Assembly (NCBI GenBank): GCA_046530935.1
Contig: JBHEQW010000002.1
Coordinates: 5,494 to 69,493 of the forward strand
Length of the DNA stretch: 64,000 bases
Direction: 5' to 3'
Origin: Arsenophonus sp046530935
GTDB lineage: Bacteria > Pseudomonadota > Gammaproteobacteria > Enterobacterales > Enterobacteriaceae
The notes under the pieces were generated by a model. The model had not been told where the DNA came from. It did not search any database and was given only the letters and a program-made list of their open reading frames with translations. Positions within the stretch are counted from its first letter, which is position 1. Each line of letters starts with the position of its first letter. A program made the position numbers and the translations under genes. Positions 11,576 through 22,419 of the stretch are shown piece after piece.

Positions 11576-14146
11576 CAATACGTTTTATGAGCGGGTTGTT
11601 TAATAACTCATTACAATAGTCAGAAATATATCGCGCTTTTCAGCTTCATTAAGCTGCATGACATGAGGTGCTCATACTACACTTATATTCATCATAAGAA
11701 ATACTTAGTATGTTTTTTCTCAATATAAAGCTGCTAAATGCTAAAACCACAAAAGTACTTAATATTTATAATGAAATAAACCCAGGATAGATTTCTATCT
11801 TTTTTCTTTCGATTGTTTTTCAAAATCTAACCTCCTAAATATAAATTTCCATCTACCAAACATATGCAATCCACACAAGACCACATAAAAACAGCACAAA
11901 TGATATTGATAAATGGGACTAAACAGTAGTTGATGTTTTTCTATCATTCCATTGTGCATCTGTAATTTTCTTGTTAAGAAAAAAACGACTTAAAAGGCGA
12001 GCACAACTGATAACCAAAAAAGTACCTCGGAAAAACTACATGCCAGGCTATGACGTTTGTAGACATTACCAAAACAAAACTGTGTATAGCCATCACAACA
12101 ATAAGATCGGATCATGATGCTAAAAAAGCACAGCAAAGATAGTTAATTATCCGAGCATGACGTTAATCCGCTTTCCATATATAAAAGAAAACATCAGATG
12201 GCTCCATATCAGTAGAATGGCCAAAGTAACATAGTTCTTAAGCATCTTCTTGCCAGATCCAGATAAATGAATATGGCTAAAAAGCCAAGAAAATCAGAAA
12301 AAATAGCTATGTAGTGCTGAGATGGCCAAAACTTGGTCGACAAAGAAAAAGAATAAGGTAGACAGTAAAAATAATTCCATTTACTATTATCATAACTCTG
12401 TCGATTCCTGACAGGTTGCGTTCATGATGAAAATCTAAAAATGTTTTACAAAAATAAACAACTCTGATTTATGTAATGACAGCAAACAACCAAAGCAATA
12501 TAAGATTCACACCTGGCTCACGGTTTTCTCCTATTGCCTCTCACAACATATGTCAGTAATGAGCAAAAATCTGTTGGTAGATAGCGGAAGGTATTTCTTT
12601 TTATTCCTGGAATAAAAAACATGGTTATTATACGATCAATAAACAAGCCTATTTTAGGGCTACATTCGTGCAAGTGTTTTGCATCAGTATCTAGGCGCCT
12701 ATTTTAATCTTAAACCACTCATGATTAAATAAATCAGGATGGTATTTCGGATAAGATCACTGCCATTTTTAGAAATTTTGTATATACGTTGAATTGAGCT
12801 GCATCACAAAATAATTCACACTTAACACATGGACAACCGTTTATCCAGATTGATATTCACTGGTTTTCCGAGAGAGATGTTTCCTTATGATCGATGCCTT
12901 TTAGCAGTTTTGGATCAATCTGATATATCGCATCTGCCTTATTAAAACAAAAAACTTGTGCTACTTTGATTCAGCTTATTGTAATGTAAAAAATAATAAT
13001 ATTCGCTATATAGCCATGCATTCCTTAAATCCATAAAAAAAATTAGCCTTTACCCTACTGCATCGAAATGATTTGAAAATTAAAAAATGGAAAAATTAAT
13101 TCTTAAATTTGGAAATGAGGATATTAATCAAGACCTAGCTGTTATCTAATTTTACATTGAATCCATGCTTTTTTTGTGATAATGGCATCAATATTGGTTA
13201 GTAGTGGAAATTGAAATCTCATCCAGCATTACTCTGCCGATCAGTTTTATTGCAAATGTGTAATAGGAAACCTGTAGCACATTTTATAAATAACTAAAAA
13301 GCATTTATTATTAGTTGAGTCTCGCACTTTTTTTCATGGCAATAATGTCATTACTACTCCAACCTATTGGCTATTTTTCATCAAACTTTGATTTCTTGCA
13401 GTTTAATGGTTATATTGCCGGGCCTGGGCTTTACCACAGGCCGCCAACTGCACTATAGTGTGCTTGTTATTTTTGCAGTATTAGTAAATGTGCAATTTCT
13501 CATATATTTATCATGCTGCGTAATTGCGCCTCACTAATGCTTGTACGTTAGCAATTCCATCGTTAAAGGTCCTTTTAATTAAAAATATTCAAAACAGCGC
13601 CAACAGTAAATATAATAACAACCCCTATAATGGGCAAGGAGAATCACCATTATGATTTCTGGATTTAAAAATTTATTCTGAAGCGTTGACTTTTTTTCAT
13701 ATTTTCCTGTTTCTGTATTTATAAAATCCTATTGAATTATTTTTCTATTCCTTATCTAATTTGATTGATCATAGTATTTAAATCTTAGCTTTCTAATAAC
13801 TAGAAGTAACATATAACAGAACACCAATAAGAAGCAAAGCACTGTTAACCAAATCATTTTTTATTGAGTTGTTTGGCACTGATACATAATCAATGCTTAG
13901 CATAATGTTTAAAGATATTTTTTTACCTCTGCATTCGGCTAATAACATTATTTGATTGACACAATCCAGTGATGGGAAGTGATAGTCGATACTTTTTTAA
14001 AGTCAGCTCAAAATGTTCGCCTTACATTATATAATAGAGCGGTTTATTAACACGCATTTCCGACCACTCGTGGTGTCAATTTCGCCAAGCATATTAACCA
14101 ACCGCTTGTATTACAGGAATATTAACTAGTAGTAATACGACAATAT

Positions 14147-14690
14147 TCAGGGAAAAGTAAATCCACTGCACGGTACGATATATCGACTACGGAAGCAGAA
14201 TGTAGGTGATTTTCTGATTAACCTAAATGCCACATTAATCATGATGTCAATCAGAACAGTGCATGTAGTCAAACATGGCGAAGATCCTGGTTTTTGTGCA
14301 ATCCCTAATCCGGATGGAATAATGCAAGATATCGAAGATATTGCCGGAGAAAATGGCTGAGTCAATCATGGTGGTTTCCTGAACTGATGCAGTAATTCGA
14401 AGAAATACTTTTTAAATGTGTTGGTTATCATTTATCTAGTACAAACAACTAATCGGTCAAGATCAGTGGCATAAGAATGATGTTTGTGGTAAAAATTGGC
14501 AACAACATTACGCATATCAATCAATAAAGGCTTGATGCAACGATTTATTATTATCTAAAAAAGCCAGCATGTTATAGAAGTCAATGTGGTCTTTAGCAGA
14601 AAAGCTTTTTTAATAAAACTATCTCATTATTGTATCAATATGAAGTTTAACACCAAGAACAGTTGAGATTAATGAGATTGCAGCAACATT
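14147..14690 (+). pseudogene. Unidentified gene remnant directly upstream of ibpA
   Basis: Plus-strand 14147-14365 is open and reads, in part, RTVHVVKHGEDPGFCAIPNP followed by IMQDIEDIAGENG. After frame breaks it continues as INKGLMQRFI and SQHVIEVNVVFSRKAFL up to about 14640. Copies 2 (41270-41600) and 3 (reverse of 56390-56480) preserve pieces of the same text, which argues that the plus strand is the coding one and not the minus-strand frame in the same place. I do not recognise the protein. Confidence 0.4.
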
Positions 14691-14715
14691 GTTTTTCTCT
14701 TGTATTACTAACTGA

Positions 14716-14743
14716 CTTGAAAACGGATCAACTGACCCCATAT
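14716..14743 (+). promoter_or_regulatory. Heat-shock (sigma-32) promoter of ibpA
   Basis: CTTGAA at 14716-14721 (extended by AA) and CCCCATAT at 14736-14743, separated by 14 bases, match the known sigma-32 consensus (CTTGAA, 13-17 bases, CCCCATnT) very closely. It lies about 55 bases before the ibpA ATG. The two dead copies have worn versions: cctgaaaa...tcccacctat near 41671-41698, and gttgaaa...tccatacct near 56170. Confidence 0.85.
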
Positions 14744-14796
14744 ATATGAAAGAAGTAAACCTGAGTGTTAATCAACGATGTATTAAAGGAGGATCT

Positions 14797-15294
14797 ATGG
14801 CCTATCGTTCTTTTTCTCTTATCCCTGCATTTAGCAATCATATTCTGTCTGACCGTTTTGCCCAAATAGATAATCTGTTTAGTCGTTTGACAGGTGAAAA
14901 CACGCTGGCTGATACGCCAGCCTATAATCTGCTGAAAAAAGATAAAGAACATTATGAAATGACAGTGAGCACACCTGGTTATACGCAGGATGAACTTGAT
15001 ATTTCGCTGCTTAATAACCAACTAACCATTAGTGGCAACCCAAAGATTCAAGAACAGTGTGGTACTGCCGAAGAAAAAGATGGCATAAAATGGTTGCATC
15101 ATGGTATTAAAAAAAGTGAGTTTTCTTTAAGTTTCAGACTTGAGCATCGGATAACGATCCATGAGGCGAAACTGGATAAAGGATTATTAACCCTGCAATT
15201 TACTTACGATCTTCCTGAACAGGAAAAACCGCAGAAGATCACCATTGGTGATCAGAATCAATCAAGCCGCGTACTTGAACATCATGCTAATTAA
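14797..15294 (+). CDS. ibpA: Small heat-shock protein, Hsp20/alpha-crystallin family (IbpA-like)
   Basis: A 165-residue holdase chaperone that would bind aggregating proteins in the cytoplasm and hand them to DnaK/ClpB. The N-terminal arm (1-40) includes FSLIPAF and DRFAQIDNLFSRLTG. The alpha-crystallin domain spans about 41-140, with AYNL near its start, FSLSFRLEH (109-117) and the GLLTLQFTY strand (129-137). The C-terminal ITI (148-150) is the I-X-I motif that docks between dimers. The ATG at 14797 is chosen because of a perfect AAGGAGG at 14786-14792; an in-frame ATG at 14746 lies essentially at the promoter and has no such site. It is expressed alone, from a sigma-32 promoter to a strong terminator. 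Two dead paralogues exist at 41750-42245 and 55604-56098. It is called ibpA by family; ibpB-type function cannot be separated from sequence alone. Confidence 0.92.
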   Translation: MAYRSFSLIPAFSNHILSDRFAQIDNLFSRLTGENTLADTPAYNLLKKDKEHYEMTVSTPGYTQDELDISLLNNQLTISGNPKIQEQCGTAEEKDGIKWLHHGIKKSEFSLSFRLEHRITIHEAKLDKGLLTLQFTYDLPEQEKPQKITIGDQNQSSRVLEHHAN

Positions 15295-15298
15295 ATGT

Positions 15299-15321
15299 AG
15301 CGCCCATTTTTGGGCGCTTTA
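15299..15321 (+). terminator. Rho-independent terminator of ibpA
   Basis: agcgccca (15299-15306), a TTTT loop and tgggcgct (15311-15318) followed by TTT, four bases after the stop codon. The dead copy 3 keeps the same hairpin (55581-55599). Confidence 0.85.
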
Positions 15322-15487
15322 ACTTTCTAACGCCAAGAAAGTATAACTATCTTAATTAATCCACAAAATGAAATGCTAATGTCACTGCCTAAACTTCTAC
15401 AGCATATAAGTAGTGCAAATACGTGCTGATTACAGCATGCCACCAAGTGTTCGATGCCGATAAGTTTTCCTTGTAGCCTTGCTCTTT

Positions 15488-15517
15488 TAGTACTATATAG
15501 TTTAGTACTATATAGTT
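15488..15517. repeat. Perfect 15-bp tandem duplication
   Basis: tagtactatatagtt occurs twice, back to back, at 15488-15502 and 15503-15517. It lies in decayed module DNA. Confidence 0.9.
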
Positions 15518-18399
15518 CAAAAGATTCTCAATCCGATGTGTGATCACTTCAGCTATCAAAATACACCAGGCAAATCCACTGATAAGTAGTATTAGCAGCC
15601 TTTAAAAAATAGAGAATAAACACTTTTTCAGACTGCCAATAGTGTTCTATCAGATCGCGATCCTCTGACTCAACCTTCTTGGCTAGTTGCTTAATAAGGA
15701 GATTTGCAGTGCTAGAACAAGCTCTATGTAACCAACAGATTGCTTATCAGAAAAATAAATAATTTAGGATTAACTACTAGTTTTGCTGATACCTCTTTAA
15801 TTTACATCCGATCAATGATAATTTAGCCAGTTATTTGCATTTAGGGTCGTTTATCAGCAGATGCAAAATCATTTCTGCTTCAATAATGCCGGTCAAAGCA
15901 AATTCTCCATCGTTTATTTCAGTGGTTAAAATGATGTTCAAATCACAATGTAAGCCATATGGCATCGATAACAGAAATGCGTGTTTGATTTCCTCTATGT
16001 TTTTCTTATAGGTGATAATTGGAGTATAAATCGCTCAATAAATACTGCCTTTAGATTAATTTTCAATGGTTAACTGTAGTTGTATAAATAATTTATTGAT
16101 ATACCAATACAGCGCAAGATAGAATGCGGAGGAGGTTGCGCCTATTATGATAGATTTTCCGAAGCCTGTTGTTGACCAGGACAAAAATTCTCATCCATTG
16201 TAGACAGCACAACAATGCGTTTCAGTATCCGAATTTAATCAAAAAAAAAGCTGAATAATTCAAAATCCGGTACCACGTATCACCATTATCCTTAACCATG
16301 CTCATGATTACATATCATTCTCCATAGAGAATTGGTATATCCATAGCGCGCACTAAATATCACAAGCGGCTTTAAAAATTATTTAGCAATACTGAAATTC
16401 TGATGATAATTCTTATAAAATTTACTTCTCGTTGAGGCATTACACATTGATAGAATAATGATATATTCTAGCAACTTTCCTTTATACTTATCGATGCAAT
16501 CCAAATATTATAGTTCACATAAACATGTGTTTGAACAGAGCAAAATCCAGAACTATCTCTTAAGACGGCAAAATGCACCTCAGACGTTATTACTGTGTAA
16601 TAACCATGCAGAAGTAGCTTAAACCAAGGTTGCTTATTAATGGTTTAATCCCAAGAATAGCTTGATGTGTGTGGAGTATCTCTATGTTGGCAATTTCATC
16701 CGTGATAGGCTTACATCTCCAGCGCGTATTGCACAGAAAGCCTATCTTCTCTATCAAGAAGATAAAGTTATGCGCTTTGAAAGCCTTTCGATAATTATTC
16801 ATTATAAAAATAGGAATCACGTGATCCTAGTCATAGGCCTGTGTCACATACACAAAACAATGGATATCAGAATCTGGCTTAGGAAAGGTGTTGACCATAA
16901 TGTTTTTTCTTTATTTTAATAAAATCACAGTATTTGTTTATTATTAGCATCAATCACGCGAACTTCCGCTAGCACTAATTGTTTTAGAATCAAAAAAAAT
17001 AGGTGCAGTGGATTTGCTTCTTCTTTAGTAGATTAGCAAAATTGCCATCGAAAATCACAAAATGCGCCATCATGTTCTAGCTTCTAATCGTAAATTTTTT
17101 AACCACAATAGGTAAGATCAGAACAGATGGGGAAAATCGCTGTTCTGCCATCTATACTGCTCTATTCAAGTTCGCTCTGAATATATTGTGCGTTGGCCAG
17201 GCTTTTAGCTCACAGTAGAATGGTTTCAGGCCTGTATGTTCTATAACCGTTTAATGGTGTATTCTTTCATTAGCGGTTTATGATATGGAAATAGCAACAG
17301 TGTTTTGGTGGATACGCCACACCACTTAAGCAGACCGAAATGGACATGCCCTACTTATAATTTTCATCTAATTTCCCTTCTATCCACTCATTTAATTGCT
17401 CATTATTGATCGTAATCACCTACAGGAGCAAACTCAGATTGTTAAGTTCATCAAACAGCAGGTTTATATAGATGCTAGTATCAAGTGAAAATTGAAACGG
17501 ACACTAACGACAAAATCACTTATTCAGAGTTGTCACTGATCTGATAGTTATTTTCTTCCTATAGTTTAATTTACATGTACATCCGTTGCAAAAAGGTAAT
17601 TAATCGCTATATCTGACTATTTGTCTCACAAATAGTCTGGCATTCTTAGATGTTATAAATATCACCGATTGACTAAAATAACTGAGTTCACCACAAATAC
17701 CAAGATAAATTGAAATAAAGTGTTGCTTACCACGCATAAACCTATTTGATCCAGATAAGTAAAATCGTCAACAAGATATTGCGATAACTGGTTTTCTGTA
17801 CTCCAGTGTCGTAACGTCCATTTCTGAGCAAACTATGCTTCTTTAAATCTCAAGCTACAGCGAACAACTGGATTTTTTACCAGTGTTCTGTGCAAGCGAT
17901 AATAAAATGGCATTAAGAACATGGAGTCATATCATGCTGATAGCAGAATACATATGATATTTGCAACCACCACGGTGATTGCTGTACCAGCAATGCTATA
18001 ACGCTGGTTTGACGTAAGTTTTCTTGATGTGTAAGGATTATCTCTGTGCCAGCAGTTAACATAACCTGATAATATTAGGGCAACATGATGAAAAGAGCTA
18101 ATAATCACCGCTTGCAGTAGGTTGTTTAAAACTGGCGCTAACCAGAAAAATACAACAACCTTGTATAATTTTCATCTCGGCAAACATGGTGTTTTTGTCA
18201 TACTTATCCTATATTCTACTGATATAGAACGTATCAGACTATGGTGTAAGCGACGCAGCAACCTATCCTGCTTTATGCAAGTTTATGAACTTAGTACTTT
18301 TTATACTCTTCAATATGTTAATTTTTTTAGGAATTCATTTCTTAGATGCCTCAAATAAATCTTCTAGAAAGAGAAAACCAGATAATTTAAAAAGATAAT

Positions 18400-19990
18400 A
18401 TATGAGTGCATGTCTTACTATGCATATTTATCATAAGCACTTTATGATCTCTATTTATAAATTAATAATAACAGACATACTGAATTTTTCATAACACAAA
18501 AAAAAGAGCCAATATGTCAATTTGCGCCCACGACTACTCGGTCTCAAAGTTTTTCTCGACACGTAAGTATTATCCGCCTATAGTCAGGAACATTCATGTT
18601 TTTGAGCAACGCCAATGCCAAGCTGATGACACTTGATACAACTGCATTTGTAGGTAATAACTAAGAAAGTATACTTGACTATGAATTCATCACATATATG
18701 GAATTATTGATAATTCCAGTCTTCTTCGCAACATTGGATAAACACAAAGATAACTGGTCTTATAGCTCTAACGAATTCTGGCAGAATCATGATTTCTATT
18801 TATCTTGGAAGATATCAAGATAGTAATTTAACCAGATGTATATAGGTTGCTTGGAAACATAAACTGCTTTTTAGCATTGATGATGTTTGTAATAATTTTC
18901 TTGAAAAGCGTAGTGAAAGCGTCAACTTGGGAACACGTATATATGTCTAGTGAATACTCGCACTTGCAGCACTATTGTGCCATTGGTGTGCCATTTCTTG
19001 CTTGCTACTGATCTGCCTCTCATAAATATTCACACAGAGGTTTTTATGCAAAATCTATAAGTCAAAAAACCTGCAGTTCATACGGCTTCAAAGCTACTGA
19101 GTGCTGCTTAAAACAGTAGCTTTGTGTTTTATATAACTGAGACTGCAACCACATTACTTTCAGTATGCCAGAAGATCTTTTTTTGTATTTTTCAAGAATA
19201 AGTCGCCAATTACTCAACGCTTTATTTCTTGCCGGCTCCCTATATGACAAGGCTATGCTGCAAGGGGGCATAAAAATAACATGCTGTATGTGTTAGTTAA
19301 GCTGTTCTTCAAAAAAAGAAGTTGAAAAATCTGCTGATATGTTGTCATACGCCTGGTATCTCACAGCTATGAGCTGATAAATTTAAGAGTAGTCTTTCTG
19401 GTTTTTGGCATATCTCTGCCATGAAGTATTAACAGCGTTACCTAAATGCACAGTACGAGCGTTACTGGAAAGGTGAACTTCACTAAAAAGATTAAATGGT
19501 ATGTGACATAGCGTGAAATTCTTCAGGCTCTGCAACTAACTCTACAGAGATATACGTGTCAAAACTGCTGCATTACCAATGGGAGAGTTAGTTGTACATC
19601 TTTACTATTATTACAGGATTAATCAATCAGTACTTCCATCAAACAATGATATATGAATAGATGATCTGGAGCTATATTAGACATGTTTCAGCAAGGGATA
19701 TTAAGATACTAAGTTCTATAATTTTTTATCGAATAGTAAATGAGGCGCAATATTAGTGAAGCCGTATAAGGCGCTGCAGATGATGGCCTAAAAAAATCGG
19801 AAAACCTTGATTAACAGTTCTGATGAAGTATTTTTCTGCACACAGAATCCGTACAAATGCATTTTTTGTGATGTGACCACACAGGCTATTTTTTTATCGA
19901 TACTCATCTTAAACCGTTGCTAAACAGGCAACGGAATTGTTGTTAAAAAATGAATGAAATTAAAAACAAGGCTTGTTAATCAACATATAG
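18400..19990 (+). pseudogene. IS91-like transposase relic, copy 1
   Basis: Aligns in direct orientation with 23780-25430, for example 'gatacaactgcattt' at 18640 and 24030. Reading across frame breaks, the C-terminal part resembles the IS91/Y2-type 'MVRYYGFL...PEKP...DPYKCILC' segment; here NPYKCIFC is visible near 19850. No continuous frame remains. The family call is from a remembered motif pattern and is moderate. Confidence 0.5.
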
Positions 19991-19994
19991 TGCT

Positions 19995-20145
19995 AATGCT
20001 CTAAAATTAATGCATTAGCCCAAAGACACACAACAAGATAAAATCTTCACTTATAATAAATCATAGTAAACCGATGATTTCATCTCCTTTTAGCAAAAGT
20101 ATATTGCTTTTTGTATTTAGTTAAAAAGCGATTCAATTTCTAAAC
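19995..20145 (+). pseudogene. Decayed copy of the small 64-codon frame at 25436
   Basis: The DNA aligns with 25440-25610, most clearly at 'gattcaatttct' (20127) against 'attcaatttctta' at about 25580. In both places it follows directly after an IS91-like relic. Stops make it non-functional. Confidence 0.5.
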
Positions 20146-20149
20146 ATGA

Positions 20150-20575
20150 ACGAATTAAGATCTTTTTAATCTAACAAGATTTACAGGATCATGTAAGCAT
20201 GAAATTTTAAAAAATTTAATGCAGAGTATATATTAGCCATTTTCTTGAACTAATCGTCTATAAGGAACTTCATACTTTTCTAGGATGAAGCTAAATAGTA
20301 CAAAACCTTTACCAACCAGTATGAAATTATCCACCATCAACTAATAAAATTGGATAATAAGAGAGTTATTGCTAAGAAACTCCAGAGTCAAAATATTAAC
20401 AATTATATCAGCCCATTAAAAAGGATGGCCTTAATAAATTCCATGGTGTATGGTTGTTTTATTTACCTAGTTATCTGACCTAGAGAATGTAGTTTAAAAC
20501 TACAACAATTGAAATAAAAACCCACCTACTACATATTGCTCTGTGAGCAAAGCAAAAATTTTTGTTGACATAGCC
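20150..20575 (+). pseudogene. IS1595-family relic, 3' part only
   Basis: Carries the C-terminal transposase remnant (KFHGVWLFYLPSYL at about 20441) and the same 3' flank as the other plus copies ('gagcaaagca' near 20548, matching 32040 and 61778). The 5' two-thirds of the element is missing. Confidence 0.65.
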
Positions 20576-20627
20576 ATTTTTTATAACCTGATATTCTTCA
20601 CATTGTGAAAACTGATAAATATCATTT

Positions 20628-21632
20628 TTATTTCCTACCTCGTTTTTCTACAAATGAATTTTTTAACTTATAAATTTCTCGTTTGCTTTTTTCCCGTTGT
20701 TGCTCTTTTTCTTCCTGCTCATGAGTCAAATTACGGTTATTAAAAATTACCATATCAGGTTTTGCATCATAACGAATGCCGTAATCTGGCAAGTCATTTG
20801 CTTTAGCAAGTTGCTTAATATTATGCCTGAACATTTTTAACAATGCAGTACTCCCGGTTTTTAAATGTAATTTTTCAATAGCTATAGCAAACTCCCACTG
20901 ATTACCACAATGCTTACGGGCTATTTCATAAATTCGCCTATCTATTGCTTTTCTAATACGAAAATAGTCTTGACTTATTTTTAATATTTTCTTTTTATAC
21001 AAGGCCTGATAGAGCCAGTCAGGTAACGTAACCTCAACCATACCAATATCGAGCTTCCCTTTTTTTTCCTTTAAAATAACCCATTTATCAATCAAGCCAA
21101 AATTTTCTGTTTTTCTAGAGTCTTCAGAATAGACTACATTTGTTTCAATTCTTGTCCCAGCAAGGCGAGATAATGATTTTCTTAAATCTTCATATGCCCT
21201 ACCACTCTTGGCTCTATTCGTTGTTACAAAAAAATCATATGGTGTAAAATAAACAGTACGGCTAATTGGCTCCTGATTATTAATAGACTCTTGTAATTTA
21301 GAAATAGCGTAAATCCAAACATCCTTATCAAAAACAGTTGCCATCCCATATTCAGCATTAGGGGCCACAACTATTGTTGTGTTACCGCTTTTGTATCTCC
21401 GCGTGTCTATATCACCACCTTTTAAAGCAAAAAATGGGTGTTCCATACTAGCCATTTCATCTCTAAATCCAGAAATCTCGACTTCATCAGCAATAAAAAA
21501 ATCTATCTCGTGTTTTCGAGGGCGTAAAGTTTTCAAGTTGTTTTCTCCCTCTTTATCTCTGCTATCTATCATAGCCTTAATCTTATCTGTTCTATGATTG
21601 TTATTAGAGCTAGGTGTATTGGTAATGAGCAA
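20628..21632 (-). CDS. repA: Plasmid replication initiator RepA (replication initiator protein A family)
   Basis: Up to 334 residues, similar across nearly its full length to the replication initiator protein A family of proteobacterial plasmids. Conserved blocks: HPFFALK (65-71), YGMATVFDKDVWIYAISKL (95-113), RTVYFTPYDFFVTTNR (125-140), SGRAYEDL...LSRLAGTRIETN (143-165), FGLIDKW (178-184), EVTLPDWLYQAL (200-211), the basic DYFRIRKAIDRRIYEIARKH (222-241) and KTGSTALLKMFR (258-269). The C-terminus (305-334) is charged and probably flexible. Such proteins bind origin repeats and recruit host replication factors. The longest frame starts at TTG (21632) without an obvious ribosome binding site; ATG at 21572 is an alternative, and the homology starts after both. 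A dead paralogue is at 52817-53842. The gene faces away from an AT-rich origin-like segment. Confidence 0.9.
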   Translation of the reverse strand: MLITNTPSSNNNHRTDKIKAMIDSRDKEGENNLKTLRPRKHEIDFFIADEVEISGFRDEMASMEHPFFALKGGDIDTRRYKSGNTTIVVAPNAEYGMATVFDKDVWIYAISKLQESINNQEPISRTVYFTPYDFFVTTNRAKSGRAYEDLRKSLSRLAGTRIETNVVYSEDSRKTENFGLIDKWVILKEKKGKLDIGMVEVTLPDWLYQALYKKKILKISQDYFRIRKAIDRRIYEIARKHCGNQWEFAIAIEKLHLKTGSTALLKMFRHNIKQLAKANDLPDYGIRYDAKPDMVIFNNRNLTHEQEEKEQQREKSKREIYKLKNSFVEKRGRK

Positions 21633-21639
21633 CAGCTAT

Positions 21640-21870
21640 TTAGGTAGTCTTTTGATTTTTAAAAACAGAAAACATGATAAAAAGGTCGACTTTTAAAAAC
21701 TAATTATCGATACTTTAAAACTATTGTCAAGTATAGGAGGTTACTATATTTAAAAAAATTTTCTAAAAAACTATAGATAAAACAAAAAATACCTATAACT
21801 TATTTAAGTTATAGATAACTGATCTTTTAATAGGATTCTAGACACTTGATCCTCTGGATAACTTCATATA
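21640..21870. promoter_or_regulatory. Candidate replication origin segment next to repA
   Basis: Very AT-rich DNA directly upstream of repA. It contains a perfect 10-bp-arm palindrome (ctataactta-tt-taagttatag, 21793-21814) and a DnaA-box-like TTATCCAGA on the minus strand (21853-21861). The equivalent place beside the dead repA keeps a related AT-rich stretch ('aagttatttaactt' at about 53935) and a perfect TTATCCACA (53998-54006, minus strand). No clear iteron array was seen by eye, so the assignment rests on position, AT-richness and the DnaA box. Confidence 0.5.
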
Positions 21871-21999
21871 TTGAAAATCAATTAGATAGAAAATTTTTAA
21901 TCATTCTTAATAAAACCATTACTAGCTAATCTCAAACATCATGTAAACGTCCTTCAATAAGGATTCAGAAATATTCCACTTAGTCGCTTTGGCTGTTCA

Positions 22000-22170
22000 T
22001 GGTTAGGAAATTAAATCGCTCTTTAATTAAAGACAAAAAGACATCCATTATTGCTAAAATGAGATGGAATCATCAGTTTACGGGGTATATTGTAAGTTTC
22101 GATTTCATCGAAGTGTCTATTCTTTCATCTAATTCATTAATTTTAGAGATATTAAAATCCACGATTTTTC
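22000..22170 (-). pseudogene. Decayed inverted copy of the small 64-codon frame at 25436
   Basis: The minus strand reads NISKINELDERIDTS and, later, KERFNFLTMN. The plus-strand frame at 25436 reads NISNINSLSERIDSH and KKQFNFLTIN. The DNA phrase ttttagcaataatgg is shared. A stop and a frame change in the middle break it. The plus-strand frame 21999-22244 is its shadow. Confidence 0.6.
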
Positions 22171-22338
22171 AGTTTTTTTACTTGCCTTCATCTTCAGCGC
22201 CTTATATACATTATAAATTCGGCAATAGTGTTCCCAATTTATGATTTTAGAAGAAAACAATAGTGACTGAGCATTTTAAAATGCTTTGCTTGGAGATGGC
22301 TTATATAACAGAAAATTATTTCTTCTTGCGTTATTATC

Positions 22339-22410
22339 TACTGCCGCTGTTATTGAGTGGCAGTAGCCTCCTAAAGGAGGATGCACAGCCGCCTTCTCCG
22401 TAATCCATCA
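22339..22410. repeat. Cluster of short GC-rich hairpins, possible structured RNA
   Basis: Two stems sit almost end to end: ctactgcc/ggcagtag (22339-22346 with 22359-22366) and cctcc/ggagg with a TAAA loop (22367-22380). A weaker catca...tgatg pairing follows near 22407-22420. The patch is clearly richer in GC than its surroundings. No T-run follows, so it is not a plain terminator. It lies about 0.7 kb upstream of repA. Confidence 0.4.
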
Positions 22411-22419
22411 GGTTTGATG

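Larger units (their letters stand above)
11576..18360. repeat. Module copy 1: decayed plasmid-like block carrying the live ibpA
   Basis: This block aligns along its length with 38355-44900 (same orientation) and, for about 4 kb, with 54260-58540 (inverted). Landmarks: 11580 matches 38360 (the boundary of copies 1 and 2); 12280-12480 matches 38960-39160; the ibpA genes; 15600-15680 matches the reverse of 55240-55320; 18000-18350 matches 44520-44860. Outside ibpA no gene survives. Minus-strand remnants look like polytopic membrane proteins, seen more clearly in copy 2. A plus-strand remnant just upstream of ibpA is listed separately. The 16590-16820 minus frame is also a remnant. Function of the original module unknown; conjugation or plasmid maintenance is only a guess. 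Confidence 0.7.

Noticed and set aside
14147..14365. Minus-strand 72-codon frame upstream of ibpA
   Set aside because: The plus strand of the same bases gives text conserved in module copies 2 and 3, so the minus frame is a shadow.
14728..15021. Minus-strand 97-codon frame overlapping ibpA
   Set aside because: Antisense shadow of a clear Hsp20 gene with its own promoter, ribosome site and terminator.
11576..18360. Assignment of the triplicated module to a Dot/Icm- or IncI-type conjugation system
   Set aside because: Suggested by polytopic membrane remnants on a plasmid-like replicon, but no Walker motif, lipoprotein or named Tra/Dot segment could be read.
21379..21597. Plus-strand 72-codon frame inside repA
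   Set aside because: Antisense shadow; the minus strand carries the full RepA family pattern.
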